Assembly: GCA_002408205.1 (NCBI GenBank) | Contig: DHQY01000005.1 | Coordinates: 30,917-94,916, forward strand | Source: Bacteroidales bacterium UBA5326 | GTDB taxonomy: Bacteria; Bacteroidota; Bacteroidia; Bacteroidales; UBA932 | Length of the DNA: 64,000 nt | Direction: 5' to 3' | In this document: piece by piece, positions 35,388 to 45,753 of the stretch | How positions within the stretch are numbered: position 1 is the stretch's first letter | How the letters are laid out: every line of letters starts with the position of its first letter | Program-made: the position numbers and the translations under genes | Notes under the pieces: generated by a model | Told to the model about the DNA's origin: nothing | What the model saw: only the letters and a program-made list of their open reading frames with translations | Databases searched by the model: none

Positions 35388-37055
35388 ATGAATATAAGAC
35401 TTATTGAATGTGTTCCCAATTTTTCCGAAGGGAGAGACAAACAGGTTATTGACGCCATTACCTCGGCCGTATGTTCCGTAGAAGGAGTGAAACTGTTGAA
35501 TGTAGATCCCGGCGCAGCCACCAACAGGACGGTGGTAACTTTTGTGGGGGGTCCCGAGGCGGTTGTCGAAGCCGCTTTCCGTGCCATCCGGACGGCTGCC
35601 TTGGTGATTGATATGCGAAAACACCAGGGAACGCATCCCCGGAGTGGAGCTACCGATGTCTGCCCTTTGATCCCTGTTTCGGGTATCACAATGGAAGAAA
35701 CCGTGGAATATGCGCGCAGCCTGGCACGCCGCGTGGGTGAGGATTTGGGGATCCCCGTTTATTGTTACGAAAAAGCCGCCATGAGCGAAAACCGCCGTAA
35801 CCTGGCTGTATGCCGTGCCGGAGAATACGAAGGTCTGCCCAAAAAGCTGCAAAGCCCTTTATGGAAACCCGATTTTGGCCCGGGTGATTTTACGGAAAAT
35901 GTGGCTAAAACCGGTCTTACCGTAATAGGTGCCCGTGATTTTCTTGTGGCCGCTAATTTCAATTTGAATACAACTTCGGTACGCCGGGCCAATTCGATTG
36001 CATTTGACGTGCGTGAAAAGGGCCGGAAGGTGGTCGTAGACGGAAAAGAAACCGTTCAGCCCGGCAGCCTGAAAAGCTGTAAGGCTATAGGCTGGTTCAT
36101 TGAAGAATACGGAATCGCGCAGGTTTCAATGAATTTGACCGATATAGGCGTCACCCCTCTTCATGTGGCTTTTGACGAGGTGTGTGCCAGAGCCTCTGCA
36201 CGTGGCATGCGTGTAACAGGGACGGAGCTTGTGGGCCTTATTCCCAGGCGCACCCTGCTTGAGGCCGGTCGCTATTTCCTTCACAAACAACAAAGATCTT
36301 CCGGTTTGCCGGAAGAAGAACTCATTGCAACAGCCGTAAGGAGTATGGGGCTGAACGACCTGAGACCCTTCAATCCGCGCGAAAAAGTGCTGGAATACCT
36401 GCTGGAAGACGGGATCTCCGGTAAGCAGAAACTCGTGTCCCTTTCCTGTCGGTCGTTTGCATTGGAAACAGCCAGCGAATCGCCGGCTCCCGGCGGAGGC
36501 TCTGTCTCGGCTTATATGGGAACTCTGGCGGCCTCTCTGGGTACGATGGTGGCCAACCTCTCTTCGCACAAAAAAGGTTGGGATGAGCGTTGGGCATTTT
36601 TCTCGGACTGGGCCGAGAAAGGTCAGGCGCTTGTGTCGGAACTGCTCTTTCTGGTAGATGAAGATACCGCATCGTTCAACAGGATCATGGATGCATTCTC
36701 GTTACCAAAAAACAACGAAGAGGAAAAGGCAGCGCGATCGGTTGCCATTCAGGAGGCAACATTATATGCCACGCGCATACCTCTGCGAACCATGTCGGCT
36801 GCCTGTAAATGCTTTGATATTGTTGATGCCATGGTCCGGGAAGGCAATCCCAATTCCGTGACCGATGCCGGAGTGGGTGCGCTGGCGGCCCTTGCGGCGG
36901 TAAAAGGAGCTTATCTGAATGTGCGCATTAATGCGGCAAGCCTGAAAGATAAGACCGTAGCGGCATCTTTGACCGAAAGCGCGGAAGAATTGCTGAAAGA
37001 GGCTGTATATAAAGAAATGAATATCTGGAAACAAATTAATGAAAAAATTGCATGA
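35388..37055 (+). CDS. ftcD: Bifunctional glutamate formimidoyltransferase / formimidoyl-THF cyclodeaminase
   Basis: 555 residues from ATG at 35388, where MNIRLIECVPNFSEG matches the usual family start (35376 is an alternative). Residues 1-300 are the formimidoyltransferase: KHQGTHPRSGATDVCPLIPV, NFNLNTTSVRRANSIAFDVR, MNLTDIGVTPLHVAFDEV. Residues 355-555 are the cyclodeaminase: SESPAPGGGSVSAYMGTLAA, GNPNSVTDAGVGALAA. It moves the formimino group to tetrahydrofolate and releases ammonia, giving glutamate. In many Bacteroidota these are separate genes; here they are fused, as in animals. It overlaps the next gene by 4 bp. Confidence 0.94.
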   Translation: MNIRLIECVPNFSEGRDKQVIDAITSAVCSVEGVKLLNVDPGAATNRTVVTFVGGPEAVVEAAFRAIRTAALVIDMRKHQGTHPRSGATDVCPLIPVSGITMEETVEYARSLARRVGEDLGIPVYCYEKAAMSENRRNLAVCRAGEYEGLPKKLQSPLWKPDFGPGDFTENVAKTGLTVIGARDFLVAANFNLNTTSVRRANSIAFDVREKGRKVVVDGKETVQPGSLKSCKAIGWFIEEYGIAQVSMNLTDIGVTPLHVAFDEVCARASARGMRVTGTELVGLIPRRTLLEAGRYFLHKQQRSSGLPEEELIATAVRSMGLNDLRPFNPREKVLEYLLEDGISGKQKLVSLSCRSFALETASESPAPGGGSVSAYMGTLAASLGTMVANLSSHKKGWDERWAFFSDWAEKGQALVSELLFLVDEDTASFNRIMDAFSLPKNNEEEKAARSVAIQEATLYATRIPLRTMSAACKCFDIVDAMVREGNPNSVTDAGVGALAALAAVKGAYLNVRINAASLKDKTVAASLTESAEELLKEAVYKEMNIWKQINEKIA

Positions 37056-37669
37056 AACGTTATCTTTTACTATTTGTGTTCCTTCTTATTGGACAGTTGG
37101 TTGTTGCACAGGACAAACAACTTCCCGCCCCCCGGACAGAAGGAGGTATGCCCCTTATGGAGGCTTTGAAAAACAGAAAATCGGTACGTGAGATGTCCGC
37201 GAAAATGCTTTCGGACCAGCAATTAGCCGATCTGTTATGGGCTGCAAACGGTGTGAACCGCCCCGACGGTCGCCGCACAGCGCCCTCGGCTATGAATTGC
37301 CGGGAAATAGAGATCTATGTTTATACTGCCGGGGCCGTTTGGTTGTACCAGCCCGAGCAAAACAGCCTCAGGCATGTACTGAACGGTGATTTCAGAGCAG
37401 AGGCCGTGATGCAGGATTTTGCGAAAGAAGCCCCTGTGCTGCTTGTTTTTGTGTCCAATTATGAAAAAATGGCCAGGATGAACGAACAGCAGAGAAGTTT
37501 CTTTGAGGCAACCGATGTTGGCTATGTGAGTCAGAACGTTTACCTCTATTGCACGCAGGAAGGATTGAATACGGTTGTGATGGCCTATATAAGGCAAGAG
37601 GACATAAAAAAACGCCTGGGCTTCAATGGCAGAGCATTGCTGGCACAGGCGGTGGGTTATGCCAAATAG
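37052..37669 (+). CDS. Secreted nitroreductase-family protein (SagB-like)
   Basis: 205 residues with signal peptide MKRYLLLFVFLLIGQLVVAQ. The nitroreductase/SagB fold is seen in LKNRKSVREM (FMN-phosphate Arg), LADLLWAANGVNRPDGRRTAPSA and QNVYLYCTQEGLNTV. It is an FMN-binding oxidoreductase predicted to be exported. It overlaps ftcD by 4 bp, so it is in the hut transcript. The reason is not clear. It ends 1 bp from the convergent SDR gene. Confidence 0.85.
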   Translation: MKRYLLLFVFLLIGQLVVAQDKQLPAPRTEGGMPLMEALKNRKSVREMSAKMLSDQQLADLLWAANGVNRPDGRRTAPSAMNCREIEIYVYTAGAVWLYQPEQNSLRHVLNGDFRAEAVMQDFAKEAPVLLVFVSNYEKMARMNEQQRSFFEATDVGYVSQNVYLYCTQEGLNTVVMAYIRQEDIKKRLGFNGRALLAQAVGYAK

Positions 37670-37670
37670 A

Positions 37671-38486
37671 TTATACTCCGCTGAAAGAACTGAATCCTCC
37701 GTCAATGGGAAGAATGGTTCCCGTAATAAAGCTGGCTGCATTTGAACAAAGGAACTGAACGGCTCCGTTCAGTTCCGTAATGTCTCCAAAACGTTTCATT
37801 GGTGTTTTGGCCAGAACCTTTTGGCTTCTTTCAGTGAGGCTGCCGTCGGGATTAATGAGAATGGCCCGGTTCTGGTCTCCGATAAAGAATCCTGGGGCGA
37901 TTGCGTTAACGCGGATCCCTTCTCCGAATTTCAGGGCCATTTCCATGGCCATCCATTGTGTAAAGCTTATGATACCCGTTTTGGCCACCGAATAACCGGG
38001 AACACGGGTTATGGCGGCATAAGCTGCCATGGAAGAGATGTTTATGATAGATCCTTTACCTTGTTTTGCCATAACTTTCGCAAAAACAAGCGAAGGATAA
38101 ACAGTTCCGTTGAGGTTCAGGTTAGTCACTTTTTCCCAGTCTTCTATCTTCATGTCAAAAACAGTCTGATCCGGTGTGAGTGTGGCTCCGGGAAGGTTGC
38201 CGCCGGCTACATTTATAAGAATATCTATCCTGCCCCATGTTTCCACTATTTGTTGCGACACCTTTTCCAGGCTTTCAACGTCCAGAACATTTCCGATGAA
38301 CCCAATCGCATCGCCGCCCAAGCCCCTGAGTTCTTCCACGATCAGGTCCAGTTGTTCCTGCCGGATATCCATGGCTACCACCCGGGCCCCTTCTTTTATA
38401 AAATGCCTTGCCATACTGCCACCCAAAACGCCTCCTGCACCTGTTATTACGGCTACTTTACCCTTGATACTGAAATTTGTTTCCAT
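37671..38486 (-). CDS. uxuB: SDR fructuronate reductase (D-mannonate oxidoreductase)
   Basis: 271 residues from ATG at 38486. VAVITGAGGVLGGSMARHF is the NAD(P)-binding TGxxxGxG motif, and YSVAKTGI holds the catalytic Tyr and Lys with INISSMAAYAA supplying Ser. It lies 23 bp downstream of uxuA on the same strand, which is the main reason to call it the short-chain type fructuronate reductase: D-fructuronate plus NADH to D-mannonate. The classical long-chain UxuB is unrelated in sequence. Another sugar-acid SDR is the alternative. Confidence 0.8.
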   Translation of the reverse strand: METNFSIKGKVAVITGAGGVLGGSMARHFIKEGARVVAMDIRQEQLDLIVEELRGLGGDAIGFIGNVLDVESLEKVSQQIVETWGRIDILINVAGGNLPGATLTPDQTVFDMKIEDWEKVTNLNLNGTVYPSLVFAKVMAKQGKGSIINISSMAAYAAITRVPGYSVAKTGIISFTQWMAMEMALKFGEGIRVNAIAPGFFIGDQNRAILINPDGSLTERSQKVLAKTPMKRFGDITELNGAVQFLCSNAASFITGTILPIDGGFSSFSGV

Positions 38487-38509
38487 AATATTTATTTTGT
38501 CTTTTTTGT

Positions 38510-39712
38510 TTATATGCAAAAATGCCGGATGGCGGCCATGGCTCCCGACAGTTCGGACAATGCTTTCATTCGTCCGTAAAATGAATACCCCGGATTATAT
38601 ACGTTGTGTTCTATGTCCGAGAGTATGAGCGCTCCGTGATCGGGACGCATGGGAATTAGGAAGTCTTTCATTCCGGCTTTTTTCCTGCGTTCCTGTTCCA
38701 GTTCAAAAATGCGGATTACATCAAGCAACCCGGCTCTCCCGGCCAGGTGACCGGCTTCGGTGAAATTTCTGTCCGGATCTGCCTGTGTGCTGCGCAGGTG
38801 AACAAAATGAGTTCGTTCGGCAAAATGCCGGGCCAATTCGGGAACGTCATTTTGAAGCCCGGAGCTCAGTGATCCAGCACAGAAGGTTAACCCATTTTCG
38901 TGAATGTCAACCGCCTTCAGTAGCCAATCTATATCTTCTTTTCCGGTAACAATACGGGGTAAGCCCAACACGGGGAAAGGAGGATCGTCGGGGTGTATGC
39001 ACAGATTAACTCCGTATTCATGGGCTATCGGAGCAACAGCATTCATAAAATAACGAAAATTCTCCCGGAGCCGGTCCTTGTCAATATCCCGATACCGGGA
39101 CAACAGTTTTTTAAACAGTACTACAGGGTGTTTGTCTTTTTCGGTGATATTGCCGTTTACAAAGCCCTGTGTTTTAACAATAATGTTAAAAATCAACTCT
39201 TCTTTTTCTTCTGGGGTAATGGTACTGCAGATATTTTCTACCTGTTCCAGTACTCTGGCAGAATAATCGTTCCGGGCGCCTTCACGTTCCAGGATACAGC
39301 AGTCAAAGTAAGCGAATCTTGCATAATTAAAGAAAAGAGAGCGTGAACCGTCACGGTTTTCCTTATACAGATCGGTTCTGATCCAATCTATTACCGGCAT
39401 GAAATTGTAGCACACCGTATGTACTCCGGCTTTCCCCAGATTCGTCAGAGATGTTCTGTAGTTATCAATCAGCCGGTCCCTGCCGGGGCCTCCTGTTTTA
39501 ATATCTTCCGTGACTGGCAGGCTCTCCACAACAGACCAATGTAACCCGTGTTTTTCAATATTTTTTTTCAAATCCTCTATCATTCCCTGTGTCCATATTT
39601 CCCCGTTGGTGACTGCGTGAAGGGCCGTGACAATTCCTTCCACACCAATTTGTTTCAGCCAATTCAATTGAATGGGGTCTCCGGGACCGAACCATCTCCA
39701 TGTTTTTTCCAT
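38510..39712 (-). CDS. uxuA: Mannonate dehydratase
   Basis: 400 residues. TWRWFGPGDPIQLNWLKQIG at the start, then CIHPDDPPFPVLGLPRIV and the C-terminal IPMRPDHGALI are UxuA hallmarks (His and Cys metal ligands of a TIM barrel). It converts D-mannonate to 2-keto-3-deoxygluconate in glucuronate breakdown. First gene of a two-gene unit with the SDR. A -7 box (TATCTTTG, minus, 39766-39759) lies 46 bp upstream, divergent from the GH3 gene. Confidence 0.95.
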   Translation of the reverse strand: MEKTWRWFGPGDPIQLNWLKQIGVEGIVTALHAVTNGEIWTQGMIEDLKKNIEKHGLHWSVVESLPVTEDIKTGGPGRDRLIDNYRTSLTNLGKAGVHTVCYNFMPVIDWIRTDLYKENRDGSRSLFFNYARFAYFDCCILEREGARNDYSARVLEQVENICSTITPEEKEELIFNIIVKTQGFVNGNITEKDKHPVVLFKKLLSRYRDIDKDRLRENFRYFMNAVAPIAHEYGVNLCIHPDDPPFPVLGLPRIVTGKEDIDWLLKAVDIHENGLTFCAGSLSSGLQNDVPELARHFAERTHFVHLRSTQADPDRNFTEAGHLAGRAGLLDVIRIFELEQERRKKAGMKDFLIPMRPDHGALILSDIEHNVYNPGYSFYGRMKALSELSGAMAAIRHFCI

Positions 39713-39758
39713 ACTATTATTTTAGTTCTTTAAGTAGATAAATTGTCTGGATTACGAA

Positions 39759-39766
39759 CAAAGATA
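39759..39766 (-). promoter_or_regulatory. -7 element of the uxuA operon
   Basis: TATCTTTG on minus, matching TAnnTTTG, 46 bp before the uxuA ATG. Confidence 0.5.
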
Positions 39767-39772
39767 CTGATA

Positions 39773-39787
39773 ATATGTTCAACATAT
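39773..39787. promoter_or_regulatory. Palindromic operator candidate between uxuA and the GH3 gene
   Basis: ATATGTT-C-AACATAT is a perfect 15 bp palindrome just upstream of the uxuA -7 box and about 50 bp before the GH3 ATG. Placement suits a repressor or activator acting on both genes. Confidence 0.5.
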
Positions 39788-39835
39788 GAAGTGTACGCGC
39801 TTTCTTGCTATATTCGCCATTATAAAAAATCTGAA

Positions 39836-42430
39836 ATGTTTCATCAAAAATCTATCGTATTATTATTGTGTGTGTTTGTCGGTTTCCCGAGTTGTAAACA
39901 ACCGGCATATTTAAACGAGAATTTGTCTTTTGAAGAACGGGCTGCCGATCTTGTCTCCCGTATGACACTGGAAGAGAAGGTGTCCCAGATGTCGCACGAA
40001 TCTAAGGCAATAGACAGATTACGTGTCCCGGAATACAATTGGTGGAATGAATGCCTGCACGGAGTCGCCCGTGCAGGGCACGCCACCGTTTTTCCCCAGG
40101 CCATTGGAATGGCTGCTATGTGGAATGAAGACATGATGTATAGGATAGCAACGGCCGTAAGCGATGAAGCCCGCGCAAAACATCATGACTTTCTGCGACA
40201 GGGGAAACGTGGCATATATCAGGGACTGACTTACTGGACTCCCAACATCAACATTTTTCGTGATCCCAGATGGGGCCGCGGCATGGAGACCTACGGAGAA
40301 GATCCGTACCTGACCGGGGAACTGGGTGTGTGTTTCATAAAGGGACTACAGGGAGACGATCCCAAATACCTTAAGCTTGTAGCTACGGCCAAACATTTTG
40401 CAGTCCATAGCGGCCCCGAATCAACCCGGCACAGTGCCAATGTAAATCCGTCGCTGCGGGACTTCTATGAAACGTACACACCCCATTTTAAAAAAGCGGT
40501 GCAGGAAGCCGGTGTATGGTCTGTTATGGGTGCCTATCAGCGCCTGTGGGATGAACCATGTTGCGGGAGTTATTTCCTGGGATCCCTTATAAGGGAGAAA
40601 TGGGGTTTTCGCGGATATATTGTGTCGGATTGCTGGGCCATTAAAGATTTCTACGATAAAGGAATGCATGAAATAGTGGAAACGCCGGAACAGGCTGCCG
40701 CACTGGCGGTCAAATCCGGCACTGATCTGAATTGCGGGGTGACTTTCCCGTATCTGACAGAATCGGTACGTCAGGGACTGATCACAGAAGGAGCCATAGA
40801 TACAGCCGTACAACGGCTGATGCTTGCCCGTTTTAAACTGGGCATGTTCGACAACCAAAAACATGTTCCATACAGTAATATTCCCATGGACGTGGTTGAG
40901 AGTGAACAGCATGTTGCTCTGGCTCTTGAGGCTGCAAGGGAATCCATGGTGCTGCTGGAGAATAATGGGATCCTCCCATTTTCCAAAGAGGTAAAAAATG
41001 TAGCCGTAATCGGACCCAATGCCGACGATACAGAAGTCTTGCTGGGGAATTACAACGGGTATTCGCGCAATCCCGTAACTCCTCTTAAGGGAATCATGGA
41101 AAAATTGTCCGGAGCCCGTGTTACCTATGCGCAGGGATGTGCCCTGGCCGAGGGTTTGCCGTATTTTACGGCCGTTCCTTCCCGTGTTTTGTTCACAGAT
41201 AGTTCTATGTCCAGGAACGGTCTGTCTGCAAAATATTACAACAACCCGGAATGGACGGGCGAACCGGTACACAGCCGTGTAGATTCCCTGGTGGACTTTG
41301 TCTGGTGGAACGAAGCTCCTTTCGCCGGTATGGATCCCGCACATTTCTCTGTGGAATGGACCGGTGTTATATGTGTTTCCGAATCGGGGAACTATGCACT
41401 GGGGGCTGAATCCTTCCCGGGTTTCTCGCTTGTCTTTGACGGGAAAGAACTTATAAGCAGAAACCAGGATCATCATCCCGGTAAGGTCTACGAATTCGTT
41501 TATCTCCAAGCCGGGAAACCTTACCCGCTATCGCTGAGGTACTACCAGAAAGAAACCGAATACGCCATTATGCGTTTATTGTGGGATGCACCCGGAAGAC
41601 AGCTTAAACAGGAAGCCATACAGGTTGCTTCAGCCAGCGATCTGGTGATTCTTTGCATGGGACTGAGCCCGTCACTTGAAGGAGAAGAAATGAAGGTCAG
41701 GGTCAAAGGCTTTAAAGACGGTGACCGGGAGGATATTCAACTGCCTGACAGTCAGGTTGAATTGATTAAAGCTATCGCCAGGCTGAATAAACCTACGGTT
41801 CTTGTCCTGCTCAACGGAAGCGCAGTAAGTTTCGATAATGAAATCAAGAGCCTCCCGGCCATTCTGGAAGCCTGGTATCCCGGGCAGGAGGGAGGGACTG
41901 CCATTGCCGACATTATTTTTGGCGACTATAACCCCGGCGGCAAATTGCCCGTTACTTTCTACCGGTCCATAGACCAGATCCCGGCGTTTGATAATTATGA
42001 CATGCAGGGCAAAACCTACCGGTTTTTCAGGGACACGCCTCTTTACCCGTTCGGATACGGATTGAGTTATACCCAATTCTCGTACCGGATTACTGAATTG
42101 CCTGAAAGCGTTCCCTGTGGCATCCCGGTTGATATGACCGTTGAGGTAACCAATACGGGGCATATGGAAGGCGACGAAGTGGTGCAGTTATATGTTACAT
42201 TGCCCGATGCTTCTTTCCCGGTACCCGTGAAATCTCTTCAGGGATTTAAACGTATTCACCTTAAGCCGGGAGAAAGTCAACTCGTGCGATTTACACTTGT
42301 TCCCGAGCAGATGGCTTCGCTGGACGATAACCAGGTATGGGTTGTTGAGCCGGGCGAAGTCCTCATAGAAACAGGAGGAACAGTACAAAGTGTAAGGCTT
42401 GTCGGAGACAATGTGTTTATACCTAATTGA
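39836..42430 (+). CDS. GH3 beta-xylosidase-type lipoprotein with PA14 insert
   Basis: 864 residues from ATG at 39836, where a lipoprotein signal begins (lipobox FPSC, Cys 20). Order: GH3 N-domain with the nucleophile Asp in GYIVSDCWAI, GH3 C-domain, a PA14 domain (NGLSAKYYNNPEWTG, about residues 465-600) inserted in the C-domain, then a fibronectin-III-like end (VEVTNTGHMEGDEVVQLYV). NWWNECLHGVARAG is typical of the xylosidase/arabinofuranosidase branch. It would release xylose from xylo-oligosaccharides. It lies 9 bp before the esterase-GH8 gene. Confidence 0.9.
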   Translation: MFHQKSIVLLLCVFVGFPSCKQPAYLNENLSFEERAADLVSRMTLEEKVSQMSHESKAIDRLRVPEYNWWNECLHGVARAGHATVFPQAIGMAAMWNEDMMYRIATAVSDEARAKHHDFLRQGKRGIYQGLTYWTPNINIFRDPRWGRGMETYGEDPYLTGELGVCFIKGLQGDDPKYLKLVATAKHFAVHSGPESTRHSANVNPSLRDFYETYTPHFKKAVQEAGVWSVMGAYQRLWDEPCCGSYFLGSLIREKWGFRGYIVSDCWAIKDFYDKGMHEIVETPEQAAALAVKSGTDLNCGVTFPYLTESVRQGLITEGAIDTAVQRLMLARFKLGMFDNQKHVPYSNIPMDVVESEQHVALALEAARESMVLLENNGILPFSKEVKNVAVIGPNADDTEVLLGNYNGYSRNPVTPLKGIMEKLSGARVTYAQGCALAEGLPYFTAVPSRVLFTDSSMSRNGLSAKYYNNPEWTGEPVHSRVDSLVDFVWWNEAPFAGMDPAHFSVEWTGVICVSESGNYALGAESFPGFSLVFDGKELISRNQDHHPGKVYEFVYLQAGKPYPLSLRYYQKETEYAIMRLLWDAPGRQLKQEAIQVASASDLVILCMGLSPSLEGEEMKVRVKGFKDGDREDIQLPDSQVELIKAIARLNKPTVLVLLNGSAVSFDNEIKSLPAILEAWYPGQEGGTAIADIIFGDYNPGGKLPVTFYRSIDQIPAFDNYDMQGKTYRFFRDTPLYPFGYGLSYTQFSYRITELPESVPCGIPVDMTVEVTNTGHMEGDEVVQLYVTLPDASFPVPVKSLQGFKRIHLKPGESQLVRFTLVPEQMASLDDNQVWVVEPGEVLIETGGTVQSVRLVGDNVFIPN

Positions 42431-42439
42431 TATGAATAT

Positions 42440-45400
42440 ATGTCCAGGAAAATTGCCTTATTGATTGTTTGCCTTTTGGCGGGTTTTCCCCTTTCGGCAA
42501 CGGTCACATTGCCCAGGGTGATAAGTAACAGTATGGTGTTGCAGCGGGATAAAAAGATTCACATATGGGGCTGGGCCGATCCCGGCGAAAAGGTGACTCT
42601 GCGCTTTATACAGGAAACCCGCTCCGTTACGGCAGACAGCAACGGAAGCTGGAGCATATCATTGCCCAAAATGGAACCCGGCGGACCTTACCGTATGGAA
42701 ATCAACGACCTTGTTATTGAAGATATCATGATAGGTGATGTATGGCTGTTTTCCGGACAATCCAACATAGAATTGCAGGTCAGACGTGTTGCCATAAGGT
42801 ATCCCCATGAGGTTACTGCTTATACCAACACGAATATCCGGGAATTCAGGACCCGCACTGACTATGCTTTTGATAGCCCAAAAAAGGACCTGTCCACAGG
42901 CCAATGGACAGTTTGTACTCCCGAAAACGCCAGGGAATTTTCCGCCCTGGGTTATTTTTTCGCCAAAAACCTTTATGAAAAGTATCAGATACCTATAGGG
43001 CTAATCGTAAATGCCGTGGGGGGATCCCCGCTTGATGCCTGGCTGGACGAGGCGACACTCAGAACATTTCCCGGGCCTGACGGAAAGGATTATTATGAAC
43101 AGACTATCACCCGGCTGAAACAAGACGGATATGTAGACAGTGTAAAACAAGCGGAACAGGCCAACGCTGCAAAATTTCGCTCGTTTTTTACCCCCGATCC
43201 CGGCATCGATGGTCTTTCTGATAAATGGACTCCTTACCATGTTCCCTCTTTCTGGAACCAGCCCGAAGCTACTCCCTCCGGCCCTTTTTCCATAGGGAGG
43301 GGCTCTGTCTGGTTCAAAAATGAATTCTATCTTACAAAAGAGCAATTACTGAAAGCCGAGTCCGGCCCGGAGGGATCTGCGGGGACGCTTATCCTGGGAA
43401 CCATGGTGGATTCGGATCATACGTATCTTAACAAAAAAGAGATCGGGTTCACTGCGTACCAGTACCCGCCCCGAATATATAATGTTCCCAAGGGGTTACT
43501 TAAGGAAGGAAAGAATGAAATCCTTATTAAGATGGAAAACCTGGCCGGCCCCGGCGGTTTTACACAGGATAAGGATTATGCGCTATATCTCGGGGTAAAG
43601 CATCCGTTTTATGACGGGGCCGGGAAAATTGCGCTCGCGGGCGATTCATGGTATGCCCAAAAGGGATCCGAACTCTCACAATGGAATATCGATTTCAATC
43701 TGCATAGCAGTACCACATGGCATTATCAGCCGACGGGTTTGTACAATGCCCTGCTGGCTCCTCTGGCAGGCTATACTGTCAAAGGAGCTGTCTGGTACCA
43801 GGGAGAATCTTCCATTGATCGCAGGGATTACGCCCAAATGCTGAGGGCCTTGATAATGAAATGGCGGGAAGATTTTGGAGATAAACGATTGCCTTTTATT
43901 GTAGTTCAGTTGCCTAATTTTATGAAAGACAGTGAGGAATGGCCGGTAGAAAGTCAATGGGCCTGGCGTCGTGATGAGCAACGGCTCGCTGTGCAACAAA
44001 CCAAACATACGGCACTGACCGTTGCCATAGATCTGGGAGAGTGGAATGATATCCATCCACTCAATAAAAAAGATTTGGCACATCGAGTGGCTGCCTGTGC
44101 AGAATACCTTGCGTACGGCAACAAAAAAGCATCTCTGTCTCCCGTCCCGAACAAGGTGTACAGACGGGGGAAATCAGTAGTTATTTCCTTTAAACATGCC
44201 AGTGAAGGTCTTATGACAAAAGACGGGAAAGAGCCGCTTTATTTTGTGGTATCGGATCATAGGGGCACGTATTACAGGGCCAATGCTGTTATTAAGGGAA
44301 GAAACAAGATTATTGTCCAGGCTCCCGATGGATTCAAGCCGGTAACGGTAAGGTATGCCTGGGGAAACAATCCGGTGGATGCCAACCTGCAGAGCAAGAC
44401 GGGTTGGCCCGTCTCGCCTTTCCAGGTTACGTTGAATAATCCGGAATTAAAGAAGATACACAGGGATGTAAAAGACGAGAGAGGCAAGCCTGTTCCGTGG
44501 CGGCAGGGAGCCCGGGAAACGGGCCGGTACAGGAACCTGTTCCTGGAAGCCGGTTATTCAACGGAAGAGATAGATGCCAAGCTGTCACGCACTTACTACG
44601 ATTTATTTGAAGGCCCCGAAAGGGTCTATTTTCAGGTGGAAGATTCCCTGGGATATGTATCTGACCTGAAAAATTTTGATGTACGTACCGAAGGCATGTC
44701 CTATGGCATGATGATAGCCGTGCAATGGAACAAAAAAGACGTGTTTGACCGTTTGTGGCGTTGGTCAAAACGGTATATGCAACATAAAGATGGTCCCCGT
44801 AAGGGATACTTTGCCTGGAGTGTCGACCCTGTAACCGGAAAACAGAATTCAGAGGGGTCAGCCTCGGATGGCGAGTTATATTATGTTACCGCATTGCTTT
44901 TTGCATCGAACCGCTGGGGCAATGATACCGGTATTGATTATTATGCAGACGCCCGTGCTTTGCTCGATGCCATGTTCAGCAAAGACGGTACCGGAGGTAT
45001 TTACAATATTATAGACACGGCGCAAAAAAAGATAACTTTCACGCCCGACGGCACGGGCTATCTTTGGACCGATCCTTCATATTTTTTACCTGCCTTCTAT
45101 GAAGTTTGGGCCGAATATGCAGCAGACGGCCGTGAAGCATTTTATCGTACATGCGCAGATACCGCCAGGGTTTTTCTTCACAGAGCCTGTGATCCCTTTA
45201 CGGGGCTGAACACAGATTTGACAGAATACGACGGTTTGCCAAAAGGATCTCACTGGCTGCCGGCGGCTTTCCGGTATGATTCCTGGCGTGTTCCCATGAA
45301 TATTGCCATGGATTATTCATGGTATGCCAAAGATTCCGAATGGCAGGAAGATTATGCACGACGTTTTCAGGATTTTCTCTATTTCAGAGGGTTGGACCGG

Positions 45401-45676
45401 TTTTAGGATCAGTTTAACCCGGACGGAACACTGCCTTCTGTGATCCTCCGGGCCGGCGGATACCGAAAGCTGCGCCATTCCCTCGGACTGGTTGCCACAT
45501 CGGCCTCGGCTTCCCTAATGGGAACTGCCCGTAAAAGCTGGAAGTTTGTGGATGCTCTTTGGAATGCCCGGCTTGAAACGTATCCCGACGGTTATTTTGA
45601 TCCTTATTATGACGGTTTGTTGTATTTGTTCGGCCTTATGCACCTGAGCGGAAATTATCGGATTATAGATAAATGA
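42440..45676 (+). pseudogene. SGNH esterase - GH8 exo-oligoxylanase fusion, broken by in-frame TAG
   Basis: From ATG 42440, 988 codons run to TAG at 45404-45406. The same frame continues for 90 codons to TAA at 45674-45676. The extension carries the conserved end of GH8 (DQFNPDGTLP, HSLGLVATSA, FVDALWNARLE, YYDGLLYLFGLMHLSGNYRI). The first 650 residues are a sialate-O-acetylesterase/CE20-like SGNH hydrolase: signal peptide, FSGQSNIELQ (Ser), GGSPLDAW, a beta-sandwich insert, VWYQGES and DIHPLNKKDLAHR. The rest is GH8, with the acid Glu in VRTEGMSYGMMIAV, of the reducing-end xylose-releasing type. Intact, it would deacetylate and trim xylo-oligosaccharides. Stopping at TAG loses a conserved helix of the barrel, so the GH8 half is probably inactive while the esterase may survive. 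Confidence 0.8.
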
Positions 45677-45753
45677 ATATACTGCTCCCCGGCATGTTAT
45701 TGACAGGCCGTCCTATCTGTGGCCGCCAGAAAATCCCGCTGTTTCTGAATTAC

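Noticed and set aside
34766..35689. 307-codon minus-strand open frame across the MBL and ftcD genes
   Set aside because: Antisense to two well supported genes; no conserved motif.
40421..41509. 362-codon minus-strand open frame within the GH3 gene
   Set aside because: Antisense shadow of a clear GH3 gene with full domain evidence; its product shows no family features.
45440..45676. Separate small gene after the esterase-GH8 gene
   Set aside because: It is in the same frame as the preceding gene and carries the conserved GH8 C-terminus, so it is the tail of an interrupted gene, starting at a GTG by chance.
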